Below, in pieces: positions 50,163 through 62,800 of a stretch of DNA of 64,000 nt. How positions within the stretch are numbered: the stretch's first letter is position 1; every line of letters starts with the position of its first letter. Source of the DNA: Argentina anserina (taxonomy: Eukaryota; Streptophyta; Magnoliopsida; Rosales; Rosaceae); NCBI RefSeq assembly GCF_933775445.1, contig NC_065873.1:14012001-14076000 (forward strand), written 5' to 3'. The notes under the pieces are model-generated. The model did not search any database, was not told the origin of the DNA, and saw nothing but the letters and a program-made list of their open reading frames with translations. Made by a program: the position numbers and the translations under genes.

Positions 50163-50346
50163 TGTTCTGGGAGAATTACTATTCTACCCTTGTGTGTGTC
50201 TTAGCCTAATAGGTTTCCTGTTAGGAGATAGATTAGCATCTCCGTAATAGATTAGGACTCCGAATCCTACGGGATTGTGGTTTAGTAATGCCTATATATA
50301 GGCCCCCATATCATTCAATAATACACAATTATTTCATCCTGAAACA
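50163..50346 (+). repeat. 184-bp Copia LTR (plus)
   Basis: It begins TGTTCTGGGAG and ends CTGAAACA, and is the reverse complement (few differences) of 51447-51630. It contains CCTATATATAGG as a TATA-like motif. A (TA)n run of about 20 bp follows directly. Confidence 0.9.
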
Positions 50347-50399
50347 TATATATATATATATATATATGTGCAAAAACAGCAACTTTAAGAAAAACATAC

Positions 50400-50612
50400 T
50401 TGTTGGTTGGTTTGCCAAATAGACCGCATATAAGTAAATTGCTCTGCAAATCAATCATCATGAATGAAGTTGCTTGATGAATTCCTTTTTGATCTTCGTC
50501 TGATGACATAAAAATCTTGGGAGGATACGATCGAAATCGTATGTAGATGACAAAAGTATCGTCCATCTCAGCATGAATGTCATCACCATAGTACGACGAG
50601 TGATCACTTTTC
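50400..50612 (-). other. 213-nt exon-like segment inside the composite element
   Basis: On the minus strand a CTTGCATAG acceptor (with a TTCTAACTATG branch-like motif upstream) precedes a 213-nt open stretch that ends at a perfect AA/GTATGT donor. It starts and ends in the same phase, so it could be skipped or included without shifting frame. The peptide includes KSDHSSYYGDDIHAEMDD, RFRSYPPKIFMSSDED and GLFGKPTNK. I do not recognise the family. It may be a host exon captured together with flanking intron, or host sequence between two elements. Confidence 0.45.
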
Positions 50613-50984
50613 CTATGCAAGCACGTGAAACATAGTTAGAAAACGAAAGCGTGCAAATAAACGATTTAATAAGTAATAGGAAAAGAAAAAGGAAAAAAGA
50701 GAAATAGTTTAAAGGCCCAAAAGACTATCGGGCTCGTCAGGCCATAGGCCCAAAAGGGTAGAGAAGACGGGAGTAGCTTCTCTTGAGCGAAGAGTTTGCT
50801 TGTGCAGTTCGCGTTTCTTGCGTAGATATGCAGGAGGAGCAATTTTGAATCCTCTGATGCAGGGTCTTGCGGGGCAAAAAGATATTTTTGCGGAGGGAAT
50901 GCGAAAGAGACCCTGCGGGACTGCGGGGCTGCGTGCAGGGGCAGTAGGGGGGTCGCATGGGCTGCAGGGCAGGATGCAGGGGCT

Positions 50985-51220
50985 GCAGGGGTCGCGAGCG
51001 GGGCTGCAGGGGTCGCGAGCGGGGCTGCAGGTGTCGCGAGCGGTGCTACAAGGGTCGCGAGCGGGGCTACAGGGGTCGCGAGCAGGGCTGCAGGGGTCGC
51101 GAGCGGGGCTGCAGGTGTTGCGGGCGGGGCTACAGGGGTCGCGAGCGGGGCTACAGGGGTCGCGAGCGGGGCTGCAGGGGTCGCGAGCGGGGCTGCATGC
51201 GGTCGCGAGCGGGGCTACAG
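50985..51220 (-). repeat. GC-rich 21-bp minisatellite encoding a C-S-P-A-R-D-P heptad
   Basis: The plus-strand unit is GGGCTGCAGGGGTCGCGAGC plus G, in about ten copies with few substitutions. Since 21 is a multiple of three, the minus strand reads a heptapeptide repeat (CSPARDP, variants CSPARNT and CSTARDT) within an open frame of 209 codons (50709-51338). The block is far richer in G, C and CpG than anything else in the window. Confidence 0.85.
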
Positions 51221-51446
51221 GGGTGCATGCAGGGGTGATGCAGGGGCTGCGTGCGTGCGTGCAGGGGCAGCGAGCAGGGCCTGTAGGGGATGCGATGCGG
51301 GGGCTGCGTGCAGGGGCTGCGCCGACGAGGAGCGCCAACGTGGAGATGCCGGAGGCGGGAGACGACGGCGGCCGGCGGTGGAAGAGAAAGAAAAAAATTA
51401 TAGGGCTCTAAAAGTTTCAGGGTTTTATGGCAACATGCTGATAACG

Positions 51447-51630
51447 TGTTTCAGGATGAAATAATTGTGTATTATTGAATGATATGGGGGCCTATATATA
51501 TGCATTACAAAATCACAATCCCGTAGGATTCGGAGTCCTAATCTATTACGGAGATGCTAATCTATTTCCTAACAGGAAACCTATTAGGTTAAGACACACA
51601 CAAGGGTAGAATAGTAATTCTCCCGGAACA
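51447..51630 (-). repeat. 184-bp Copia LTR (minus, 5' LTR of the composite)
   Basis: Plus-strand ends are TGTTTCAGG and CCCGGAACA. Directly inside it on the minus strand lies CGTTATCAGCATG, a candidate primer-binding site resembling the methionine-tRNA-derived sites of Copia elements, although the match is incomplete. Confidence 0.85.
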
Positions 51631-51635
51631 ATGGG

Positions 51636-53550
51636 GACAATCAAATACATTAAGAGAGGTGTAATGTATATGAAATTAGTAGGAGTTTTAAAGAAATCTA
51701 TGAAATTCAAAAGTCTAGGTGTATTTAATATAGACTTTTAATTATCAATACAAAACTAGGTGTATTCAATTAGGAATTTTAAAAGTCATTATGGAATTCA
51801 TGAAAGTTTATGAGTATTTAATTCGGACTTTTAAAATGAATAGAATTCTGTAGGTATTCAAAATATCATTTATACTTATGAAATTATAAACTCATGGAAT
51901 CTCATGGACTTTGTAATGTTAATTATACACACCACAATCCAAAAATTGTCTAGCCTCTAGACCAAAGATTTTCATGGATTTTCTCATGAATTTTATCATT
52001 GTATTTAAAGACGTTCATTCTCCACCATTTTTTATTTATTTTCTTTTTGTCTTTTCTTTACCGATTTTTTTTCCTACAACCTAACATGTTTATGCCCATG
52101 TTTATTCCTATGATCTCATGATTGTTTTTTTTCTTCTTTATGTTATGTTCTTACCTTGTATCTTTACACTTATTAAAACCTCATTCTCATATGTGAACAC
52201 ATGTTCAATGTTAACAATAAAAACAATGACGATAAAAGAGGTACCTAAGAAGAAAAGAGAATAATAAACATATCAATGTGTCATGAACACCGACTTTTTT
52301 AGTTTGAATTTTCTGAACAATTTATTTACTTCCATTTCTTTAGTACCTATTTGTTGATAGATTAATTCTGAAAGGGTTTGTTTTTAAATTTTCTTAAATA
52401 ATTGAGATTCTCTAATGACTTTGTATTTTTGTAATACACAACCAATAAATTTGCTTAGAAAAAAAAATTCCGTATAAAATTTTCTAGGATGCATTAATTT
52501 CCATCCAATAACACCCACGAGGCGTCAGAGAACCCATATGGCCAACCTAGATACTTAAGACGCACCCGGAAATGAAGTAAATTGTCACGGAACCATGGAC
52601 TTGTAGTTTACAGACATGATATGCATATTATTCAGTTACCATGCGTTATTTTCATAACTGACAAAAAAAAATTAGTTTTAGTTTTTTATGAGTACTGAGA
52701 AATCTATGAGAGTCGATAATCAATATCAATTATCTGGATTTCACGAATTAATAAAAGTTTGTAGATATCAGTTTAAAGTCAGTGGTTGAAACCAATGATT
52801 TTGATAATTCTATAAAAATCTGTATACTTTTTAAAGAGTCTGTGGAGTTTCTAAAAAGTATGTCAATTAAAATAAATATGCACAAATTTATATATAATAC
52901 ACCCCATAAACTAAACCTTCATAGAGTTTACAGGGTTCTTCGTCGATTTCCCTATATCTCTTCCGTTCCTTGAAGCTTTAGTGCTAGTAAGCATGACCCT
53001 GATATTTTTGTTGCTGTCAATCAGAGAAAGATGTAAAACTAAACTATAGGAACTATCAGTATAATTAAAACAAAACCCGCAAATAGAATGTAGCACTATG
53101 TTATCAAGCACATAAGATCTAGAATTCAATGCAAGTTAGATTTAAAAACGAAGCCGGCTAAGGTAAATACCTACACTGAAAGATCGGTTTGAAGCAGTTT
53201 TCTTTGGCTCGTTAAAAAATCAAGCCAATATATGTTTGTGTTCTCTAGCCCGGTGGGAGTTGTTGAGAGTGGGAATTTGTGAAAGAAGAAATTTGGAACA
53301 AATATGGAACGTGGGAGGAGGACTGCATGAGAAGAATATGGATAGAGAGGAGTTATCTGTTTTTACAATTTTGCCATGCTTGTATTAAATGATTTGTACA
53401 GATATATTTATAGAGAAGGGCTATTGTGGGAAAAACTGGTTCACGGTTCCATAAGGCCTTTTGGCTTAATTAATACCGATGTGTATATATACAGCACTAA
53501 AATAAGAGAAACTACCAACTTAACGAAAGCCTAAGAAAATAAGACTGATA
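51636..53550. other. AT-rich intergenic sequence with degenerate repeats
   Basis: Phrases like GGTGTATT.AAT and GACTTTTAAAAT recur at 51705-51870, suggesting remnants of a small non-autonomous transposon. No gene is supported. Confidence 0.35.
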
Positions 53551-53554
53551 TGTG

Positions 53555-56500
53555 AACTATGTCGTAGGGAAAATCATTTTATTGATACTCCCATTTATAT
53601 ATAGGTCAAAATTACAATAGAAATAAATTGTAATTATAATGGTAATTAAAATTACATAATGGTGATTAATTTGTTACGTCCGTTGATCATAAACGTCATT
53701 AACACATTCCGTTATTTACTTTAACGAATGCACACTAATGGTGATTTTCCTTCAACACTCCCCCTTGTGCCGAGCTGAAGATATAATGGTGCATAAGGTG
53801 TTGCCTCATTAAAAACCTTGTCAAGTAACAAAACCCAATGGGAGAAAATAAAACCTTGGTCGAAAAGGAAAAGAGCACAACGCACCTATTATATTTGAGA
53901 TTAAAATATATGTGCTAGACTCCCCCTGATTTCTGCACCTCCCCCTGATCTTTACATTAATCATGGGAGCTTTGATAACTTTTGCATATTTATTTTAAGC
54001 ATATCTGACGACAACATAGTTGTGTTCATCATTACCATGTCGTATTCTCTTTTCTGTATAGGGACTAAATAAGCCTAAACTTTTAGGTATTGTTGTTGCG
54101 TGGGCGCAGAGCTATAAGACGAATGAGAGATCGAGTCTTGCATATTGTGTTTAAGTACAATAATGCGTCTTTGCACTTGTATAGAAAATTTCATTTCTCA
54201 ACACTTATTCGTCATCTTCCATTTAGTGAAAAACGGATCTATCTATAAAAATTTCGACTGATCATGGGAGTTATAGGAGCCTCACTTTTAACTTTTAGAG
54301 TGTATGAAGCCGACTGATGGTTAATCATCAATATTACAGTCCTCAAGATCCATTTTGAGACTGTGTCTTCCCAAGGACTTTTTCGTTCTCGACTTAGGAT
54401 TTACAATGGCGACATCTTTTTAGTTCATCAAAAGACTGTGCCAATCTATATTGAATACGCAGTGACAATTCATCTTATCCCTATTCAAAATCAAATATTT
54501 ACTTCGTGCACGTTTCAATTCCTTTTGTAGCGTAACGTGGTCTAGTACCATTTTTCTTGGGTGAATAAAGTATGTTCTATGACTTTCATGTATATCTCTT
54601 AATTTTGATCATACATAGAGATATCTTGTTACAATATTCATAAGCTGCATTTATCAGTTTTCCGGAAAACTACTAAATTAGTGGTCAATTACAAATGAAT
54701 ATCTCCTCGTAGTCAATTTCAATGCGTTAGTGAGAGACCTTGCGCTATAAGATGAGTCTAAACTCTTATTTCTCATACGCATTCTAACAAAGATATATGA
54801 TAGGGTTTACACTTGCGGTGTCGACTTCACCTGCCCAAATACCTATCTATTTGTTAGTGAACCTTAGTTTATGTTGGATTGTTTCTTTCTATTAGGCCAA
54901 ATTTACTACGTTGGTATTTCTCAATGAAGTATGGTTCGATATCAAGACTCAATATCATATATTCTCATGTGGTTTGTATTTATAGATATCTCTATATTTT
55001 TAAGGGTTTGTTCTAACATCTGAGCCGTCCCCCAGTGATAACCAAAATCCATTCATTCTCATGAGGCGGATTTGAGATTATGGATCAATAGATCCAGTTG
55101 TGCCAAACTCGCTTTCTTCTTTTGATCGAGTATATATCGAACATAAGGTGGTTTCCCCCTCTTCCTTTGAGAGTCACGACCTATGACACCATTTATGCCA
55201 CTTTATGGTGTCAACATGCCACCATCTATGGTGGCAACGTAATACCCAATTCCTTTTGGGTGGCCTCATGTCCTCTTCTTAGAACATTAATCCTTGCAAG
55301 CATATTTGCAACTAATATATGTGATCTCATCACTTTGTACAATAGTGGGGATCAAGATGAGACACAGTGGGGACAAACCACAACAATTCATGTCGTTCCA
55401 CTTGAATATTATTTGTTCTTATCTCCCCCTAACGATGGGAAGACTGTCTCATCAAAGTAATATTCCACATATCTAGCGGAAAAAGAGATCGCTTGTCAAA
55501 GTTACAATATAACGGATTATTTGGATGCTCGTCTCCAATAAGAACACTTATTCACATTAATTGGCTTTACCATTATGCGATGTAGCGTCGTAATTTGAAA
55601 CGTAGATTAATCTAGTTTAGCTCCAGGATTGTAGATCCGTGTCAATCCTCGCAAGCTCAAGTATTTCAATCATTTGATGTTATGGATTGCAATTCATTTT
55701 ACAATGATTATGGTGATAGCCAATAACTAGTGAGTAAAAAGTTGTGCATGCAAAAATTACATTACCCTAAAATATTAGTGCATATTACCATTTACCAATA
55801 TCAAGACTAGTACTTTAGTTGTTTTCCGTGAGACCAAATGTGTTTGTAACTATCTTAAGTATCATTAGTTTTAGTAGTGAATGGTGTGATGACACATGAC
55901 TAGCATGTTAACACATTAACTAACACCATAAAGTATTTAAGGTGTTCGCAAATTAGTTGAATCAATTCACATAATTTTCATTGGATTCAATGTATTGTAT
56001 GAACATAATGAGAATGCATGTGTCATTTGCATAGTATGGTCTCAATCCTTATTTATTTAGTTAATAGGCTTTGAATGATTAGCTCTACATATGTAATCAC
56101 AATAGACATAAAAAGTATAATATAGAGTTAATGCATATACTTGTGCATCAAACATTTCACAATTCAACATCAGGGGGGGTATGAAATATGCGGATAAAAT
56201 AACTTCTTCAATTCCTAAAATTATATTTCTAGGATTTTCATAGTTCTTTGTTTTGTTTGTTCTTACTTCTATTTATCCAAAACATGAGTGTCTGTATATA
56301 ATTGTTTAAATATACAGACACACATATCCCGACTTAGGGTCCAAATGAATCGTGACAAAACCCAAATATGTCAAGATCCCAAAATTCATTTTCTTTTGAT
56401 GTTGTGGGATTCAATTTAGCAGTTTCATATATACTTGCAAAATGGACATATAAACTTATGTAATTCGCGGTTACATCCGCAGTCATTAGAGATAATGCAA

Positions 56501-57545
56501 AGGATGTCAATCGTAATCTCACTTATTTTGTTCACATGGATAGTCGTTGACATAAATATTTAAAAACTTATGAGGGTTTGATTGTCTCTTGTTGGCTCTT
56601 GTTATATAAAGTGTCAATGAAGTATATAGTTAAGACATGAAAATATAATATAAACCCAAATTCTTTAGAGTAATTTGATAGAATCGTAAAACGGTATCTC
56701 CATCTCATAATGTATGTACATTGTGAATCCCGAAGGATTATACATTAGCGATCATTATTAATATTATTACTTATATCCACGAATATAGTACTATTATTCT
56801 TCAATACTACTAATGTGGGGATCACATGATGCATTTTTTTGCATTCAGTTATTCATGTCATACTAATATTTTGTGAAGTGGATTTACTTTATGCGGTACT
56901 TCGCAAACGCAAAATATTAAAAATCGAGCCGCGTATATCTCAATTAATATTCGAATATTCTCAATTCATTGAGAAAAATTCATAACATTGGTTGTCTGTC
57001 AACGATTGCATCAAGGTCTTGTCCATCCAAAGACACTTCAATACCGAAGTCTATTTACATTTTATGCATAACAACCATTACAATATCTTGGAAAAATTAA
57101 GGGCAAACTATAATCATAGTTTTAAACTTCATTAATTGAGATAGATTCTTTTCGCTATTTTGAATTGAAATTCTTTTTAAATCATGTTGTTCGATATTGA
57201 ATATACTTTTTCAAATCATCATACTCTCATCATTCTATATGCATTTTGTAATAAGACGTTTCATTTCTCATGTCATATCCCCTATACTTTTTTGTCACAC
57301 GGTACATTGGTAACGATTGTCATTGATCAATTTGTATGAAACTATATGTTCTAGTAATTGCCCTTTGCTTTGGGATTATTACTGCCATATTATGCAAAGT
57401 TCGTTTTGGGAAAATTTCTTTGTCCTAAGAGACCTTACTTTGTCATTCAAATTACGCTTCCAAGCTACTTGCAGGAAACATGTTTGCATAATTCGAACAT
57501 GGTTGAGCTTTAGCTGGTTTGCAGAGGAGGTTGGTATTCAATTTC
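53555..57545 (-). mobile_element. Decayed Ty1/Copia element, copy B
   Basis: The minus strand encodes YFDETVFPSLGGDKN at about 55478-55425, the Copia integrase C-terminal phrase. An LTR-like segment ends at 53756 (minus strand begins TGTTGAAGGAAAATC), followed by the purine-rich 3' region seen as CTCCCCCTTG and CTCCCCCTGAT on plus. It aligns with copy A over nearly all its length but lacks that copy's two nested insertions; it has its own short insert at about 57272-57350. It is not functional. Confidence 0.7.
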
Positions 57546-57560
57546 TTTAGAATGAAATTT

Positions 57561-59790
57561 GGTTTTGCAATATGATAGTTGTAATATGCCCAAATGATGT
57601 AGTTTATGATGTATTGAAAATATATAGCTTGAAAATATATGTTGATGGGTTGAAGCAAATCAATGATGGGTTGTGATTTGTGGTGTTTGTTGTAGCAATT
57701 ATATTGTTTTTTTTTTCATTACAATAATTATATTGGTTGATTGTAGGGGTGAAAAGGTTTTGTAAACATTTATCTCATGACCATTTTTATTTATAATGGG
57801 TCTCACCTGTAAAGAATAATGATTAATATCTAGAAATAAAATTTAATTAGATTTTGGATTAATTTTTTTTTTTGCAAATTTGGTACGCATTGGGGACCAA
57901 AGGAAAAGTAATTGTCTCACCATCTCTATTGATTTTGGGGAGAGAAGAACACTATTCATCGGCTTACCCTCGGCTAATAATATGATATTATAATCATTGG
58001 TACTATTCAAGTGCCAGAAAACAAAAATGAGGGGTGTGAGTTGTGCTTGTGCAAGTGGTGTCTGGAGTGGGACGATCACTTAATTTCGTCCCCAAACTGT
58101 TAAAATACAAAACGGAGATGGTACAAATAGGGTTAGACAGATTCCGTCCCCATACCCTAATGAGCACAGATTATGTCCCTTATAAGGTGAATGGGTACGA
58201 AAAAGTGGTTGTGCCCTTAGGCCCTTTGGCTAATAGTGACATAGTTGTCGAGTGGAGGTGCTAAGCGAGCGAAAAAAAAAAACCCTAAAGAGAAACCCTA
58301 GAGCAGTGCGGTGCAACCGAGCAAGACTTCTTGAGAAGTATGGGCCCTAGAAGTTAGACAAATTATACAAAACGATAACTAAAGGGGGTCATATATATTT
58401 AGTCCCCAATTAGGGAACTTTGTTCAAGTTCATGCATAAACTAGACTAGATGATTAATAATCCTTTCAAACTATAATCTTAAAGATTTATTTTGTTTGGC
58501 TATGTTTTATCTTTTCTTTACAGACCCAGATAAACTAATCCACCTTAATTGATTGGTAATCACTGATAAAATTGAGCCCCACGAGTATACATATAACAAA
58601 GTTCAAAGTAGACTGCAGAGTGCAGCGGGGGAAGAACTTGGTTAGATAACAAGGACGGCCATGTTGTTCTCTTGTTACGCTTTTTAGAGGGGAGTGCCAA
58701 AGCAAATCCCAGAAGGAGACTCGAGTTCATCGAGCTTCATCGAGCTTCATCGATTGGTCACTGTAGTCCACTTCCCCATCTTTGCTTTGCATGAAAAGAA
58801 GATGTTCATCAAGGCATCATGCGGTTTAAAGTAATCAAGTGACTTTTCTTTTTCAATACAATTTGATAGGTTTATTAATTAACAACTATCGAAAAAACAT
58901 CAAGCCATCTACACAATCAGCTGTTTATTTGTGGTGTCGCCGTGTCGAGTATTATTAGCATTTCACAGTCCAATTTGAAGGAACGTAACTTAGAAAGATC
59001 TCCATTTTACGGTCGCATGCTAATTGAATTTTCTTAATCTACGAAGTTCAATGAAATTTTTTTTTGAAAGATATCCATATGATCAAGTTCTTGTCTCATG
59101 AGTCATGATCGAAAGGAAACGTACAACTAATATGTTTCCTATGTGCTTAAGATGCAGGGTTAATTCCTATGCGATGCATACGAAATTTGCAAATCACCCA
59201 AACACCCCAAGAAGGATTTGCAGTAAAGAATAAGAAGTAGGTGTTGACTTCATTACCACTCGGTATTCTGTAGAGTGCGCATAGTTATTATCTTCTCAAG
59301 TTTCGAAAATGCCGAAGTGGAAAACCCAGTCATCACGATTATTACTATGCCAACGTCTCTAACGTCGCTCTCATTCTCTACAAATTCTGCAAAGCAGTAA
59401 AAACCCAAAGACACTAACCTTTTATCTCTCTCAGCTGTTGCCAGCTTCTCCTTTTTTCTTCTTATTCCTAACGTCTCTCTCTGCTAATATATCTACTAGT
59501 TTAACCTGAGTTGCATTCATTACTCATACATGTTATATATAGTCATATAGCAAATTCCTCAGATCTGAACCATCTTCTCTATTCTTGATATGCATTCTGC
59601 AAGCTAAGATACCCTTTTGCTTGAAAAAGCAGGCCCAGGTTTCACGTGTGTCTGTTATAACAGAATGTGTTTCCGAAAGATAATGCTGCATTCATTATTA
59701 TATTGACTCTGGAGTCATCCTTTTCATTTCAAAGAAGAAAGTGTGTGTGGTTTTGTGAGTAAGTGTGGCTATATATTAGTAGGAAAAGGA
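57561..59790. other. Intergenic, upstream of SCPL gene
   Basis: No gene is supported. A short tandem (CATCGAGCTT, three copies with the last imperfect) lies at about 58727-58752. The SCPL promoter lies at the right edge, with a CTATATATTA TATA-like motif at 59769-59778. Confidence 0.4.
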
Positions 59791-59794
59791 GTGT

Positions 59795-59796
<2 letters not shown>

Positions 59797-59836
<40 letters not shown>
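59797..59836. repeat. (GA)n microsatellite in SCPL 5' leader
   Basis: About 19 GA dinucleotides lie 28 bp upstream of the start codon, downstream of the TATA-like motif, so the run is probably transcribed. Confidence 0.9.
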
Positions 59837-59839
<3 letters not shown>

Positions 59840-59863
59840 GCCTAGGAATTGAGAAAGAGAGAT

Positions 59864-62800
59864 ATGTTTAGATTTCAGGGTATGGGGTTGTTTTGGTTTA
59901 GTGTGGTTTTGATTGGTTTCGTGCTTGTTGGGGTTGAGGGGTACCCGGCTGAGGATCTGGTGGTGAAGTTGCCTGGTCAACCGGAAGTTGGGTTTAAGCA
60001 GTATGCTGGGTATGTTGATGTGGATGTGAAGAATGGGAGGAGTTTGTTTTACTATTTTGTTGAAGCAGAGAAGCAGCCTGAGAAAAAACCCCTAACTCTT
60101 TGGCTCAATGGAGGTAAAATATCTAAACATTTAGCTTCTTTGTTTCTGTGCCCATTAATATAGTTTTCAAATTTGGAGGACATAGTTTTGAACTTTAGTT
60201 GGAGTCTACTGTGAATCTGTGACGGGTTTTTTGCACTTTGTTTGTTTTTGCTCTATTTTCCTCTCATTATGTTCATTTTTTGTTACTTGCACTCTCAGTT
60301 TCTTCTCTGTATTAATGCTTGAATTCCATGTCTTTCTCAATTTTTCGTCCTTATGAGTTTATGATCTTGTGTCATTCTGGTTATCTTGTGTCATTCTGAT
60401 GATCTAACTTAACCATTGGACAACCTGCTGAAACTTGAAAACTTCATACTTTCAGTTACCTGCTTAGAGTTCTGCATGTGCAGTTATTAGTGACCAATTA
60501 CCAGCAAAAGTAGCTTGCTTTCTATTTCACAGTCAGGTTTAGCATGTATTACTATCCAGTATCCACAAAACAATAAATTATTATGTAAGTTAAAGAGTGC
60601 ATGCTTCAAATTATTTGTCAAAGGTTTTGCTAGTCCATATCTTCTGCTGGACTGTGACCTTGACATAAGAAAAACTTGGGATTTATGTCGGAGATTCTAA
60701 TCATTGAGTTTGCACAAATTAAGTTTTTTTTTCATGCATCACATGCCCTGTGTCCAGAATGAAACAGTTATCTCAAAGTTTTAGCTTGAACTGTTTTGAT
60801 TGTTGAACTGAGGCTCTGGACACCAAATTGATTGACCATTCTTATCATGGTTCAGGTCCAGGCTGTTCCTCTATTGGGGGAGGTGCCTTCACAGAGTTGG
60901 GTCCATTTTACCCTACAGGTGATGGTCGAGGCCTCCGAATAAACCCATCGTCCTGGAATAGAGGTAAACCATATATCTCTTATATATCTGACACATCAAT
61001 TTATGAAACCTATGTAAAGTATACCACATTCTTCGTGTTTTGTAGCATCTAATCTCCTCTTTGTCGAGTCTCCTGCTGGAGTGGGATGGTCATACTCAAA
61101 TACAACTTCTGATTATAATACCGGGGATGCTTCCACTGGTAATTTTAATAGCTACAATTACTTTTCTTTCACAGTTTCACTCATGCAAATATGTGCTTTT
61201 TAATGGGTCTGCTTTTGTGTTTCGGCTTTAATGTTGCAATTGGGCTTGACAGAAATACTTCATTGAAAGTGAAAATATTATACATAATGTGACTATTCCA
61301 CCAAAAAGTCATTCTGAACCAGCTTGTTTTCTTCATTCTTGCAGCAAAGGACATGCACACTTTCTTGTTGAAATGGTATGCGAAGTTTCCATCTTACAAA
61401 TCTAGAGCATTGTTACTTACCGGAGAAAGCTATGCAGGTTTAAAGTCTACTCAATATCATTAACCTCATTAATTTTACCAATTCAATTTACAGTGTCACT
61501 TTAATTTCTCCTGAAGGAGATTGAATTGTTTAATTATGCTAATTTATTTGTGCCAGCAGTGGATATTCTTTTCCATGTTGTGATTGCACATGAAAGTGGC
61601 AGTCCTTTTCTGTCTTTACAAATACTGTACTTACAATTTGAATTTTGATGTTCAGGGCACTACATACCACAATTGGCTGTTGCTATATTGGATCATAATG
61701 AACATTCAACTGGTTTCAAGTTCAATCTCAAGGGGGTTGCGGTAAGACCTCATATTTTCTTAATAAACTACATCCTCCACAGTTTGGTTCTTTTTGTTTT
61801 GATCTAGGTGTTTTGGTTTTTTAATTCTATTTATTATTCTGATGATGTTGGAACATATAACTTTAATTTTATGGTAGATCGGGAATCCACTTCTGCGACT
61901 TGATCGTGATATACCGGCAACATATGAATTTTTTTGGTCACATGGAATGATTTCTGATGAAGTTGGCCTTACAATCATGAACGATTGTGAGTTTGAAGAT
62001 TATGAATTTGCACCTCCTCACAATGAAAGTGTTTCATGCAACAATGCAATAGCTACAGCCAATAGCATAGTTGGCGAGTATGTAAACAATTATGATGTGA
62101 TCCTTGATGTTTGTTATCCATCTATAGTGGAGCAAGAACTGAGACTGCGGAAAGCGGTATGGTCAACGCCAGAGTTCCTGGTTTTTCCATTCCTTGGTAC
62201 TTGCATACAACTTGTCGTATCATTGTTGCGCTAAGTGCTTCTGACTCTCTATCTTCTGCAGGCTACTAAGATAAGTGTTGGAGTTGATGTGTGTATGACA
62301 TACGAACGCAGATTTTATTTCAACCTTCCTGAGGTTCAGAAAGCCCTTCATGCAAATCGTACAAATTTGCCTTACAGCTGGAGTATGTGTAGCAAGTAAG
62401 GGACATGTACTTACAAACCTGCCTTTATGCATATACACCAGCATATATATAATGCAATAACTTTTGTACGGTTTTCAATTCAAAAAGCTGAATAAGAGAA
62501 GAAAAATATAATGGTAACTTGAATAAATAAAGTTATATCTATTTAACCTGCAGATCAATTATTTGTTTGATAGGTGACATTCATATTATGATACTAATAC
62601 TACGAACTCAAGTATTATTGTATAACTTTCGGTGATGGTATGACTGATCTTTCCAATCTTTGCATTGTACAGTGTTCTTAATTACAGTGATACTGATGGT
62701 AACCTAAACATGCTTCCCTTGCTGGCAAGGATAGTTAAAAACCATATACCACTTTGGGTTTTCAGGTAATTAACTTGGCTGAACATACCACAGTTTCAGA

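Larger units (their letters stand above)
46880..50346 (+). repeat. Palindrome right arm (Copia 3' half)
   Basis: This 3,467-bp arm mirrors 42819-46801. It keeps a full-length 184-bp LTR (50163-50346) and the 3' non-coding Copia region, but lacks about 700 bp of the left arm at about 49690-49700. Confidence 0.9.
42819..51630 (-). mobile_element. Composite Copia element built around a giant palindrome
   Basis: The outer ends are LTR ends in the same (minus) orientation: TGTTTCAGG at 42819 and GGAACA at 51630, so the whole reads TG...CA. The flanking 5 bp are ATAGG (42814-42818) and ATGGG (51631-51635), a near-perfect duplication. From its 5' end (right) it has a 184-bp LTR, a leader with a minisatellite and an exon-like segment, an inverted copy of the element's own 3' half including a 184-bp LTR, a 78-bp centre, and the minus-oriented 3' half ending in a truncated LTR. 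No gag or intact pol remains. Single integration of the composite is an inference. Confidence 0.6.

Noticed and set aside
50709..51411. Long open frames on both strands (209 and 203 codons)
   Set aside because: They arise from the 21-bp GC-rich repeat, which is open in several frames at once. No known domain or start context supports a protein gene.
51428..51446. tRNA gene or definite primer-binding site next to the LTR
   Set aside because: No cloverleaf is present. The CGTTATCAGCATG match to a methionine-tRNA site is partial, so it is only mentioned under the LTR.
30945..55460. Similar plus-strand frames at 30945-31202 and 55098-55460
   Set aside because: They are antisense shadows of the Copia integrase region in copies A and B.
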